Positions 53,101 through 61,400 of a DNA stretch of 64,000 bases are shown one piece after another. Origin of the DNA: an uncultured Candidatus Melainabacteria bacterium (GTDB lineage: Bacteria > Cyanobacteriota > Vampirovibrionia > Gastranaerophilales > Gastranaerophilaceae); NCBI GenBank assembly GCA_949741915.1, contig CATJOM010000035.1, forward strand, positions 1 through 64,000, read 5' to 3'. Within the stretch, counting starts at the first letter, position 1, and each line of letters starts with the position of its first letter. Made by a program: the position numbers and the translations under genes. Under the pieces are notes generated by a model. That model saw only the letters and a program-made list of their open reading frames with translations, was not told where the DNA came from and did not search any database.

Positions 53101-53279
53101 TTAAACTTTAAAGACACATCATAGGAGGATTTATAGTTGCCCTTAACCTCAGCTTTTACAAGGTTGTCTTTAAGCTCTATTGATGACACCTGATTTTTTT
53201 GAAAGTACTCATAGCCCCGGCGCCAGCTGCCCGGTTTAGCATTTTCTTTTATATACTTATGGTTAAATTTATACTTCAC
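50109..53279 (-). CDS. SWI2/SNF2-family helicase with SWIM zinc finger
   Basis: 1056 aa, GTG start with AAAAGGA upstream. The SWIM finger (about 65-85) is '[12 protein letters not shown]'. The Snf2 ATPase occupies the C-terminal half: Walker A '[12 protein letters not shown]', 'DESQNIKN' (DEAH-like box), '[18 protein letters not shown]', '[13 protein letters not shown]', '[12 protein letters not shown]', '[25 protein letters not shown]' and 'DRAYRIGQ'. The middle 500 residues are the poorly conserved linker typical of bacterial SWIM-SNF2 proteins, which are thought to move on DNA or remodel DNA-bound complexes, for example during transcription recycling (RapA-like). Confidence 0.93.
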   Translation of the reverse strand: [1056 protein letters not shown]

Positions 53280-53502
53280 AAATTCCTTTTAACAATTTAA
53301 ATTAAATGAGCATTTATTTTTATGCAATTTTTATGCAATATGTAACATAAAATCTTATCTTTTGTGTTTTAATTTAGCTCCTGTGGCCGATTTGACAATC
53401 TTAAAAAACAAAATACTTGTTTTATACCGGCATCATTCGATAATAAAATAGCAAAAAATAAAATAAAAAGCAAGCAAAAAAATGCAGCAACTGTATGTGG
53501 CT

Positions 53503-55569
53503 TTATGAGGCTAATTTATCAATCGCCTTGTAATACCAGCTCATAGCCCCTTCTTTGTGGTCTTTTTGGTATTTTTCAAGTTCTTCTTTTGTCATTTTCT
53601 TTGATGGCATACCGCTTAATACACGTGATGCCATATCAGTCAGTATCGTGCTTGCGACCACTACAAGGGCTGAGCTTGCAATTGAATTATTATACTGTTT
53701 TGAAAAGATATCATTCAATGAGCCTGAAATAATAAGCTGGACAGTCATTCTAAAGAATTTATTAATGCCCCTGAGCCTTGCATCCTTTTCGGCTTCCTCT
53801 TTTGTAGAGCCGTTTCTTATGGATGAATTAAATTCATCATTCATATTAAACCACATGCCGGTGAGGGTGCCTAAAGTTTGCGCCATTACTGCTATTTTAG
53901 AATTATTACCCTTTGATGATGTTACTTCATTATTGGCCTTTAAAATCATTTTGTTTACATATTCGCCAAATTCTTTTGCGAGCTTTTCATCGTCTCCGCC
54001 GCATTTTTCTTCAAATTCAAGGAAGCGTTTATACATATTCATTATGCCGTGAATATCTTCTGTATCCTTTGGTTTTTTAGGAATTGTGCCGCCGTTTTTA
54101 ATTATTTTTGAATTTCTAATTGATTCTTCTAATTTACTTGCAATCTTATACGGGTAAGATACAAGTTCTTTAACAAACCTGAATGGTGCGGTTTTTAGGG
54201 CTTTTATGTCTTTTACTTTTACTTCAATGCCGAATGGTTTTTTGGTTACATAGTCGGTGCCGAGAGGGATTGTATCCAATGCACTGTTTTTATCTATAAT
54301 TTCATCAATAGAATTACTGAAATTTTTATTGCCATTTCTGCGTAGCATATATGATAATTCCATTAGTTTATCAGGTGTGGCAGATACTTCTTCTAAAATT
54401 TGCGATTTGGCTTTTTCATTATGCTTCTCTAACATACTGGCAATATTTTGGCCGATTTTTGTATGGTTTTTTCCAAACCTTAGGGCATATCCGCCCAAAA
54501 TGCTTGCAGCGCAGAATAATAATATATTCTTTGCGCTTAAGGCAGGCTTTTTGTGTTCACCCTTATCTGTCTTAAGGGCTTCCTTTTGTTTTTTATCCAA
54601 AAGTTCTTTTGTATTTCCCGCCTTTGCAGATTCCATAAATTCATTCATAGAGGGGGCTGATTTTATATTTTTAGAATGCTCCGGCACATCCATCCTTGTG
54701 ATGCGCATTCCCGAGGATAACCTTGAAATAACACGTGAAACAAGGCCTATTCCTGCCCCTATTATTGCAGGGGCCCACGGGCTTTTATTAATTGTCTTTG
54801 AAAAGCAGGCAAATACTGCAAACTGGGTTATGGCTTCGCATACATTTTCTTTTATTTCCTGGCCCTGTTTTAGGTGCTGCTCTTTTTTGGCCTCTTCCTT
54901 TGTTTTTCCTTTTTGAATGGCCTTATTAAAGAAATCACTGCCAAGGAAGAATGCCGCTGTAAGGCCAGAGATAATTCTTGTTGTGAACCTTTCTTTTTTG
55001 GTGTCATAGTTTGCAACATTATCTGCCATAGCATCATTCATCTGCTCGACAAATTTATTTGTGACAGAGTCTTTATTTGTGACAGAGTCGCAAATTGATT
55101 GACAATATTCTCCGCAGTCTCCTGTCGGGTATTCAGTGAAGCCTTTCTTTTCCATTGCTTCTTTTGCAAATTTGGCCCCGTTTTTCTGCAGGCCCTGCAG
55201 GGCGCGTATATTATCTTCCAGCTGGATAGAGCCTCTATATCTTTGCAAAAACTCTGCATTGTTTAATTTTGAATTCGGAAATTTCTTTGCAATAGAATCT
55301 ATGATATCCAAGGGCATTCCAAAAAAGCATTTTAGGCTGGATGTTACCCTTCTTAAGGGGGTATCGTCGGGGATATATTCAATACCATCAATATTCTTAA
55401 TAAGGTTTGGGTTTTTATTTTTTATTGAGCTTGATAAATTATCCCATAAACCATCAAGGGCACAGTTTGCAAACCTTCTTGATGCTATAAGGTCATCAGC
55501 ATTTGGCACCTTTCCTTTAAAATTGGTGTTTTGATTTGTATTATTAAGATTGTGCGGCAAAAGGCGCAT
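53503..55569 (-). CDS. Hypothetical membrane protein with internal duplication and N-terminal NFKG motif
   Basis: 688 aa, not recognised. N-terminus 'NTNQNTNFKGKVPN' is of the type seen in three other proteins here. Two homologous blocks are visible: about 195-300 ('LTAAFFLGSDFFNKAIQKGK', '...SRVISRLSSGM') and about 555-665 ('LTGMWFNMNDEFNSSIRNGS', '...SRVLSGM'), both with 'TKEEA' after the first helix. Each block has two or three hydrophobic helices, so the protein probably spans a membrane with a long polar middle. No catalytic motif seen. An 18-bp tandem repeat (55054-55089) adds a second 'DSVTNK'. Confidence 0.65.
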   Translation of the reverse strand: MRLLPHNLNNTNQNTNFKGKVPNADDLIASRRFANCALDGLWDNLSSSIKNKNPNLIKNIDGIEYIPDDTPLRRVTSSLKCFFGMPLDIIDSIAKKFPNSKLNNAEFLQRYRGSIQLEDNIRALQGLQKNGAKFAKEAMEKKGFTEYPTGDCGEYCQSICDSVTNKDSVTNKFVEQMNDAMADNVANYDTKKERFTTRIISGLTAAFFLGSDFFNKAIQKGKTKEEAKKEQHLKQGQEIKENVCEAITQFAVFACFSKTINKSPWAPAIIGAGIGLVSRVISRLSSGMRITRMDVPEHSKNIKSAPSMNEFMESAKAGNTKELLDKKQKEALKTDKGEHKKPALSAKNILLFCAASILGGYALRFGKNHTKIGQNIASMLEKHNEKAKSQILEEVSATPDKLMELSYMLRRNGNKNFSNSIDEIIDKNSALDTIPLGTDYVTKKPFGIEVKVKDIKALKTAPFRFVKELVSYPYKIASKLEESIRNSKIIKNGGTIPKKPKDTEDIHGIMNMYKRFLEFEEKCGGDDEKLAKEFGEYVNKMILKANNEVTSSKGNNSKIAVMAQTLGTLTGMWFNMNDEFNSSIRNGSTKEEAEKDARLRGINKFFRMTVQLIISGSLNDIFSKQYNNSIASSALVVVASTILTDMASRVLSGMPSKKMTKEELEKYQKDHKEGAMSWYYKAIDKLAS
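55054..55089. repeat. 18-bp in-frame tandem duplication
   Basis: TTTATTTGTGACAGAGTC occurs twice in a row, encoding a repeated Asp-Ser-Val-Thr-Asn-Lys inside the 688-aa protein. The copies are identical, so the duplication is recent. Confidence 0.9.
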
Positions 55570-55650
55570 TTTAACCTAACTTTTCTTATTAAAATCTTGA
55601 CTTATAATAATAAAAACAAGTTAAAGAAAAAAATTGCTTAAAAATATAAT

Positions 55651-56160
55651 TTATCTATATGTTTCTTCTTTTGCACGCATTGCAGCATAGTTTTCAGACT
55701 CATCATTGCCTCTCAAACATTTACGACGCTCTTCAGCAAGGTCAATCCCTTTAAGCACTTTTTGGAAATTCCGTAATTGGCGGGCAACATCTTCAATATT
55801 TCCAAGTATGCTTAAATCATCCAGAGAACCATATCGTTTTAGTCTATTTATGCCATTTGTTATAACCCTTTGGCTGTAAATTGTAGTATCAGAATTACTT
55901 TCTACAAACTCTTTATTAAATTTGCCCTTAACTTTTCCAGATTCTTTATCTGTATAATATAAAAAATTTTTATCTTTCTCCATTCTTTCAACCCAGGAAT
56001 CGTACATAGAATGCACAACAGGGTCAGGATTCTTTGTTTTTGCATCTTCTACAGCGTCATGAACAACCTTCGCTGCATTGTCATCTACATGTCTGCCAAA
56101 GGAAACATTATTCACTTTGTTATAATTAAAATTATTCTGTGATATATTATTTATTCTCAT
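55651..56160 (-). CDS. NNVSFG-type hypothetical protein
   Basis: 169 aa, not recognised. N-terminus 'NYNKVNNVSFGRHVDDNA' defines the motif. The remaining part is helical and charged ('TDKESGKVKGKFNKEFVESN', 'LRNFQKVLKGIDLAEERRK'). No signal peptide or membrane segment. It is the intact paralog of the frameshifted gene at 56232-56727. Confidence 0.6.
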   Translation of the reverse strand: MRINNISQNNFNYNKVNNVSFGRHVDDNAAKVVHDAVEDAKTKNPDPVVHSMYDSWVERMEKDKNFLYYTDKESGKVKGKFNKEFVESNSDTTIYSQRVITNGINRLKRYGSLDDLSILGNIEDVARQLRNFQKVLKGIDLAEERRKCLRGNDESENYAAMRAKEETYR

Positions 56161-56231
56161 ATTTAAAACCTCTTCTCATTGTGCTGTATTTGTAGAAATT
56201 AATTTATTTTATTCAATGAAGCTATATGAAA

Positions 56232-56727
56232 TTAATCAGCTAAATTATTAATGCGTTCTTCTCTTTCCCATTCTTCTTGTCTGGCATCACCGTGAGGATT
56301 TTCTGAACGGCATTCATCAGCAAGGTTGATTCCCATAAGTGCCTTTTGAAAATTATATATAGTTAGCAATTACTCTTATATTTCTAAACACCCTTAAGTC
56401 ATCCAAAACCTTAAGCATATTTACAATTTTTAAGCTGGTTGATATATATCTGTGAGCATAAGTAGCATCATCTTTGGTGTTTTCTTTTACAAACTCTTTA
56501 TCAAACCTGCCCTTAACTTTTCCAGATTCTTTATCTGTATAGACTTCAAAGAAATCGCACTTTTCAATACTTTTAGCCCAGGAAGTATATATACGCTGCG
56601 TATCAGGATCGGTACCTTCTACTTTTACAGCGTCATAGACAGCATCCCTTGCATTGTCATCTACAAACCAGCCAAAGGAAACATTATTTGCTTTGTTATA
56701 ATTCTGGGGAACACTAAAAATTCTCAT
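56232..56727 (-). pseudogene. NNVSFG-type paralog with a 2-bp frameshift
   Basis: The open frame (56353-56727, 124 aa) starts 'NYNKANNVSFGWFVDDNA' and stops early in a (TA)4 tract at 56354-56361. In another frame the sequence continues 'YNFQKALMGINLADECRSE' to a stop at 56232, matching the C-terminus of the neighbour. Adding one TA restores the frame and gives exactly the paralog's spacing (NIEDVARQLRNFQK versus NIRVIANYIYNFQK). Loss of one dinucleotide by slippage explains it, or a sequencing error. Confidence 0.75.
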
Positions 56728-57115
56728 TATCTCAACACCTCATTTTATTCAAACCTAAAATCGGATTTTTATTATAAGCGGAATATACGCAAAATACAAG
56801 CAGGGATAAGCTTTATATACTATGTATACACCTGGGGTATATGCACATAGAATTTATATATGTTTTAGGCTAAAATGCACTTTTGTTGAAGGATTAACAG
56901 ATTTTGAAACGAGTTTAACATAGTGGCTAAACATTTGCATACAAAAACAGAGGGTTCATTGCGAAGGAGTAGACCCAGGCTGGTGGTGTTAGACAGAGCG
57001 CAGGGGTGTTGGGTTAAAATTATGATTTCAGGGAATGTGTAAAATTTGCAAAGAATCTTAAATTAATGTAAAATAGGCCTGTATTATAACTTTTGAGAAG
57101 ATTAAGGGCAAAAAA
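56728..57115. other. Intergenic region with a GC-rich patch
   Basis: 388 bases without a gene. Positions 56950-57017 are G-rich (GGAGTAGACCCAGGCTGGTGG and nearby) inside otherwise AT-rich DNA. No clear tRNA or other known RNA fold is seen. AAGGG precedes the acpS TTG start. Confidence 0.4.
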
Positions 57116-57541
57116 TTGGAAGATTTTGAAACACTGGGCATTGGGGTGGATATTGAAGAAATTGAAAGATTTAAAAAATATAACACTAGGAATAACCCCT
57201 TCGTATTAAGGATTTACACTAAAGATGAAATAGAGTACTGCTTTTCTAAAAATGATGCAGCATCACACCTTGCGGCAAGGTATTGCGCCAAGGAAGCTTG
57301 TTTTAAGGCTGTTTCGTCCCTCGGGTATGAGAATGTGAGCTATGCCGATTTTGAGGTTTGCCACGACAGAAACGGGGCACCTGAAATTAATATAAACAAC
57401 CAGCAATTGAAAAATAAGGTTGAGATTAAGATTTCAATTTCCCACAGCAAAACAAATGCCATATGTTATGCCGTTGCACACAGAAAACGCCAGCCCATAA
57501 ACCCCTTAGGCCAAGGCATTTACAGCAATTCTGAAATTTAG
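57116..57541 (+). CDS. acpS: Holo-[acyl-carrier-protein] synthase
   Basis: 141 aa, TTG start about 7 nt after AAGGG. Transfers 4'-phosphopantetheine from CoA to Ser36 of ACP. AcpS signatures: 'GIGVDIEEIERF' with the metal-binding Asp, 'RYCAKEACFKAV' (family 'FAxKEAxxKA'), and 'ISISHSKTNAICYAVA' (family 'SISHt..yAvA'). Its substrate acpP and the user fabF lie about 5-6 kb to the right. Confidence 0.93.
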   Translation: MEDFETLGIGVDIEEIERFKKYNTRNNPFVLRIYTKDEIEYCFSKNDAASHLAARYCAKEACFKAVSSLGYENVSYADFEVCHDRNGAPEININNQQLKNKVEIKISISHSKTNAICYAVAHRKRQPINPLGQGIYSNSEI

Positions 57542-57604
57542 TCTGAATCATTAAAATAATAAAATAGCAACACTAGGGGCAACAATAAGGAAAAATAATA
57601 AATA

Positions 57605-58672
57605 ATGTTTAAACATTTTAGAGAATCAATATTTATAACACTAGCAGGTTTTATTGCTGCATACTTTTGGGCGGAACATATTGCTGTTGGCACAGGGCTT
57701 AAAATGCTTTTTGTAACATTTTTTCTTGCAATCTTAGAAATTACATTATCATTTGACAATGCTGTTGTTAATGCCTTGATACTTGAAAAGATGGAGCCAA
57801 AATGGCAGCATAGATTTTTAACCTGGGGTATTCTGATTGCAGTTTTTGGCATGCGATTCTTGTTTCCTGTCTTAATTGTGTCAATATTTTCAAATTTGAG
57901 CATTATAAAAACTATACATTTGGCACTAGAAGATGTAAGCCAATACACACACTATCTTCATATAGCCCATGCACCTCTTGTGACTTTTGGCGGAGCGTTT
58001 TTGATGATGGTTGGCCTTGAGTATTTCTTTAATGAAAATAAAAATTTGTGGCTAGAGAAAATTGAAAAGTTTTTTATAAATTTAAAGATTAGGTTTTTAG
58101 ATATAATCATAACTGTATTTTTAATTTTTGGGGTTCAGTTCTTTGTTAATGAAGCAGAAAGGATGCACATTATTATTTCGGGAATAACTGGTATTTTGGC
58201 ATATATATTAATCAAACAGCTGTGCTCGCTCCTTGAAAAAAAACAGAAAGGACTTATATCAGATGGCGACACTGCCTATGGAAATAATAATATTACAAAA
58301 GATATAACAAATGGTGCCGCAAAGGGCGGTTTTATGATGTTTATGTATCTTGAATTAATCGATGCATCATTCTCATTAGATGGGGTTTTAGGAAGTTTTG
58401 CAATTAGCAAAGATATTGTAATTATTACAATAGGGCTTGCAATTGGGGCAATGTTTGTGAGAAGCCTAACCCTTGTTATGGTGGAGATGCATACACTAAA
58501 AAGATATCCTTATCTTTCATCAGGTGCACATTATGCGATTTTAACACTTGCTATTATAATGTTTATTTCAACATTTTATGAAGTGCCAGAGATTATAACA
58601 GGAACCCTGGGGCTCATTTTTGTCGGCTCAAGCTTTTTTGCTTCAATCAATGAAAACAAAAAAGAAGGATAA
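57605..58672 (+). CDS. TerC/DUF475-family integral membrane protein
   Basis: 355 aa. Eight or nine membrane helices. 'ILEITLSFDNAVVNALIL' near residue 45 and 'LELIDASFSLDGVLGSFAIS' near 255 carry the acidic 'SFDN / SLDG' pairs of the TerC-DUF475 superfamily, linked to tellurite resistance and manganese or other metal export. There is a cytoplasmic Lys-rich loop in the centre. It starts 63 nt after acpS. Confidence 0.88.
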   Translation: MFKHFRESIFITLAGFIAAYFWAEHIAVGTGLKMLFVTFFLAILEITLSFDNAVVNALILEKMEPKWQHRFLTWGILIAVFGMRFLFPVLIVSIFSNLSIIKTIHLALEDVSQYTHYLHIAHAPLVTFGGAFLMMVGLEYFFNENKNLWLEKIEKFFINLKIRFLDIIITVFLIFGVQFFVNEAERMHIIISGITGILAYILIKQLCSLLEKKQKGLISDGDTAYGNNNITKDITNGAAKGGFMMFMYLELIDASFSLDGVLGSFAISKDIVIITIGLAIGAMFVRSLTLVMVEMHTLKRYPYLSSGAHYAILTLAIIMFISTFYEVPEIITGTLGLIFVGSSFFASINENKKEG

Positions 58673-58974
58673 AATTCCAGGCAGCAAGGCATAATTTCCG
58701 ACAAAAACTTAAAAAAGTATGAATTTATTTTACATTCAAAAAGCAGGCTGGATTTTTAAAGCTTTAAAACTTTGCTGTGCCTTGTCCTATTTTTTGCTTG
58801 CCCCAAAAAAGAGCATAAAAACTCCTATTATATTTTAATAATATTTAAGGAAAGCAGCATAAAATTTGTGAATCTATGTAACAATTTGAACAATTTTTAA
58901 GTATAATCTGGCAATTAAAATTTTCAGGTGCGTTATACTGTAAAGCATTTATTAAGAGCAGAGGTAATAATATA
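58673..58974. other. Spacer with no gene seen
   Basis: 302 bases, AT-rich, stop codons in all frames. No clear promoter or hairpin apart from weak A/T elements. Confidence 0.4.
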
Positions 58975-60129
58975 ATGAGAGTTAATTTACAAACCGGATT
59001 CAGGGCATCATTTGGGGCGCATTTTGCACATGAAGAACATGATTCCAATACGGAAGTGAGACGGGCGAAACAAGCAAGGAGTGCAAAGGTAGATATTCCT
59101 ATTTACAATACAACATCCAACGATACCAGTGTTTCAAGGCTTGAATATACAACAAAGGGTGAAATTGCTAGTGCAAAAACTAACCCAGTAAATAGAAAAC
59201 ATTTAACAAACCTTTTTAAGAATTTATTTTACTTAGACAAAGCAGGCATTTGTCATGATTTGCTAAGTAAAGACCATATATTCTTTTCCAAAAATGGCGA
59301 TGTCGAGCTTGATTGCTTCAGGTATTCGTATAATTTTGTTAAAAAACCCAATAAGACTCGCCAAGAAACCGAGGATGCTCATTCTATTAAAATGCCCAAT
59401 TTTGTAATGCCATCAAATTCAGTAAGCCTAGAAACTCTGTTTTTATCTGACTATATTAATGACATTAGAGGCTCAGCACAAAAAGATGATTTCATAAGGA
59501 GTTATTTAAAAGAAAAGAGCAAATACCACCAAAAACGCACCGATATGCTTGCAAGCAGGGGATTTAAGCCACTGGATGACACCGTGCAATATGAAGTTAT
59601 TCAAAGCGAGGTTTTTAAAAACCCGACAATGACAGTTATGGATTATACTGAATCCAAGGCAAAATTATTCAAGAAACTGGATATTGCCTATAACAGCTAT
59701 GACGAACAGGCGGCAGAGAAGGCTTTAGCCTACTTTGACTGCCTTATAGATATTTTAAAACTCAAAGAAAATGCAAGGATATCTTCTTTAACAAGCAGCA
59801 ATGATGATGAATCTAAATATTTTGCATTTGAGAGTGAGATACTCAACAAGATATTTGAAGATTACAGAAGAGATACTCTAGGAGTAGCCGAAGAATTCTA
59901 TTTAGACGACTTGTACGACAGCCTGTATGAACAGCATGACACCGATTATTGCGCCAATAATGACAAGATTGTTCACGATAACAAGGCAAAAAGAAAACTT
60001 TTTATGAAGCTATATTCAGATATAGACCCTGATAACAAAACAATGGAGGAGAATATTAGCATAATACAGGGCGCCAAAAATATATTTGATAATGATACTT
60101 TTATGGCTTCTCTTTTAAATAGATATTAA
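58975..60129 (+). CDS. Hypothetical protein with N-terminal 'RASFG' motif
   Basis: 384 aa, not recognised. 'MRVNLQTGFRASFGAHFAHE' places an SFG motif at residues 12-14, as in the NNVSFG group. The body is helical, acidic and Tyr-rich with no membrane span, e.g. 'SLTSSNDDESKYFAFESEIL', 'EEFYLDDLYDSLYEQHDTDY'. No catalytic motif is visible. It stands alone in its orientation. Confidence 0.6.
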   Translation: MRVNLQTGFRASFGAHFAHEEHDSNTEVRRAKQARSAKVDIPIYNTTSNDTSVSRLEYTTKGEIASAKTNPVNRKHLTNLFKNLFYLDKAGICHDLLSKDHIFFSKNGDVELDCFRYSYNFVKKPNKTRQETEDAHSIKMPNFVMPSNSVSLETLFLSDYINDIRGSAQKDDFIRSYLKEKSKYHQKRTDMLASRGFKPLDDTVQYEVIQSEVFKNPTMTVMDYTESKAKLFKKLDIAYNSYDEQAAEKALAYFDCLIDILKLKENARISSLTSSNDDESKYFAFESEILNKIFEDYRRDTLGVAEEFYLDDLYDSLYEQHDTDYCANNDKIVHDNKAKRKLFMKLYSDIDPDNKTMEENISIIQGAKNIFDNDTFMASLLNRY

Positions 60130-60400
60130 TAGGCAGTTTGTGCAGCTATTATATCGCTGTAAAATTAATCAGCAAAATCCGATAAACTTAAACTTTCAAA
60201 TTTATTGAGCCAGTGAGGTTTACAATTATATTTTGCAATCAGAGGATATTAAACTAATTGAGCTTATAAAATAAATTCTTGAAATTATCAGCCAAATTTT
60301 AAGCAACATAGGATAAATTTTATGCCAAAGAATATCTTACCGTAAAAGATACAGGCTTATTTTGTGCGAAATTATGCATAATGTTAATTATTTTTAGAAC
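60130..60400. other. Spacer upstream of marR gene
   Basis: No gene seen. AT-rich; the marR promoter begins at its right end. Confidence 0.4.
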
Positions 60401-60402
60401 GC

Positions 60403-60431
60403 TTGACAATAGTTAGATATCGAACTATAAT
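60403..60431 (+). promoter_or_regulatory. Consensus promoter of marR gene with embedded operator
   Basis: TTGACA (60403-60408), exactly 17 nt, TATAAT (60426-60431), with the ATG 7 nt later (leaderless). The spacer holds a near-perfect 20-bp dyad (60409-60428) centred on GATATC with arms ATAGTT and AACTAT, so a bound dimer would block RNA polymerase. Confidence 0.75.
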
Positions 60432-60438
60432 ACATATT

Positions 60439-60852
60439 ATGAAAAGGGCTTTGTCATTAATATCACGAATACATGAAGCCGGCAACAGCTTTATTATTTC
60501 AAAATTGAAAGAAATTGGGCAGGGTGAGTTATCACCATCCCATGGAGATATTCTTGCTGCTTTATACACAAAAGATAAAATCACAATGAAGGAGATTTCC
60601 AAAAGAATCAATAGAACAAAAGCAACAGTAAGTGTACTGGTTGATAAGCTTGAAAAGTCTGAACTTGCAAGGCGCGAAAAATCTAATGAAGATTCAAGAA
60701 ATACTTTTATTGTATTAACAGAAAAAGGTAAGGCTCTAGAGAAAGATTTTAAGAGGATTTCACAAGAATTAAATAGAAAACTATACAACAATCTATCAGA
60801 AGGTGAAGCTAAAATATTGGATGAATTATTAGAAAAAATGGCTAAAAATTAG
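60439..60852 (+). CDS. MarR-family transcriptional repressor
   Basis: 137 aa from the ATG at 60439. Winged helix: 'ITMKEISKRINRTKATVSVLVDKLEKSELARREKSNEDSRNTFIVLTEKG' is the MarR DNA-binding domain with the 'D.R' wing; helical ends form the dimer interface. The dyad in its own promoter argues for autorepression, and the same sequence before the cupin gene indicates a two-gene regulon. The inducer is unknown; a single Cys is not apparent, so redox sensing is less likely. Confidence 0.9.
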   Translation: MKRALSLISRIHEAGNSFIISKLKEIGQGELSPSHGDILAALYTKDKITMKEISKRINRTKATVSVLVDKLEKSELARREKSNEDSRNTFIVLTEKGKALEKDFKRISQELNRKLYNNLSEGEAKILDELLEKMAKN

Positions 60853-60991
60853 TTATAGAAAAGCTGATTAAGCTTTTATAAACATCATATGCAGTGATAT
60901 TGATTTTTTGTATGAAAAATTTTTGCACAAAAAGAATTTAAAAAATATGCTGTGTGTAGCTGCAGAAAATTCTTCATACATTTTTATATAA

Positions 60992-61008
60992 ATAGTTAGA
61001 TATCAAAC
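60992..61008 (+). promoter_or_regulatory. Second MarR operator, before the cupin gene
   Basis: ATAGTTAGATATCAAAC repeats the left 13 bases of the operator at 60409 exactly, and its right arm partly. It lies between TATA-like sequence (60984-60990) and the AAGGAG ribosome site (61011-61016). Confidence 0.65.
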
Positions 61009-61022
61009 AAAAGGAGAACATT

Positions 61023-61400
61023 ATGTCAAATTGCAAAACATTTAAATCAGGAGCATTTAATGATGTATCAAAAGCAGAAAATGGAAAAATTTTCCTTCAT
61101 GATGCACTAGACTTAACAAGTGCTGAAATTTCGATTAACTGTGTACCTAAAGGGTTTAAAACGCCATTTAATCATAAACACATACAAAATGAGGAAATTT
61201 ATATATTTTTAAAAGGTGAAGGAATTTTAACAATTGATAATGAAAAAATAAATGTAGAAGAAGGGACTTCCATAAAAGTTTCACCAAAAGGATGCAGGAT
61301 ACTTGAAAACATTGGCAAGGAAAGTCTGCAATTTATATGCATTCAGGCAAAGGCAGACTCGCTTGAACAATTTGGCTTTGCTGATGCTAAATTATGTTAG
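61023..61400 (+). CDS. Small cupin-domain protein
   Basis: 125 aa. Conserved barrel with cupin motif 1 'FNHKHIQNEEIYIFLKGEG' (two His and a Glu as metal ligands) and motif 2 region 'EEGTSIKVSPKGCRILEN', in which the usual His is replaced by Cys or Arg. Such single cupins include isomerases, dioxygenases and effector-binding proteins. The shared operator suggests it is induced when the MarR repressor senses its ligand, possibly the cupin's own substrate. Confidence 0.82.
   Translation: MSNCKTFKSGAFNDVSKAENGKIFLHDALDLTSAEISINCVPKGFKTPFNHKHIQNEEIYIFLKGEGILTIDNEKINVEEGTSIKVSPKGCRILENIGKESLQFICIQAKADSLEQFGFADAKLC

Noticed and set aside
53555-54916. Long plus-strand frames opposite the 688-aa gene
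   Set aside because: Antisense shadows with Ser/Phe/Leu-rich content, no ribosome sites and no domains.
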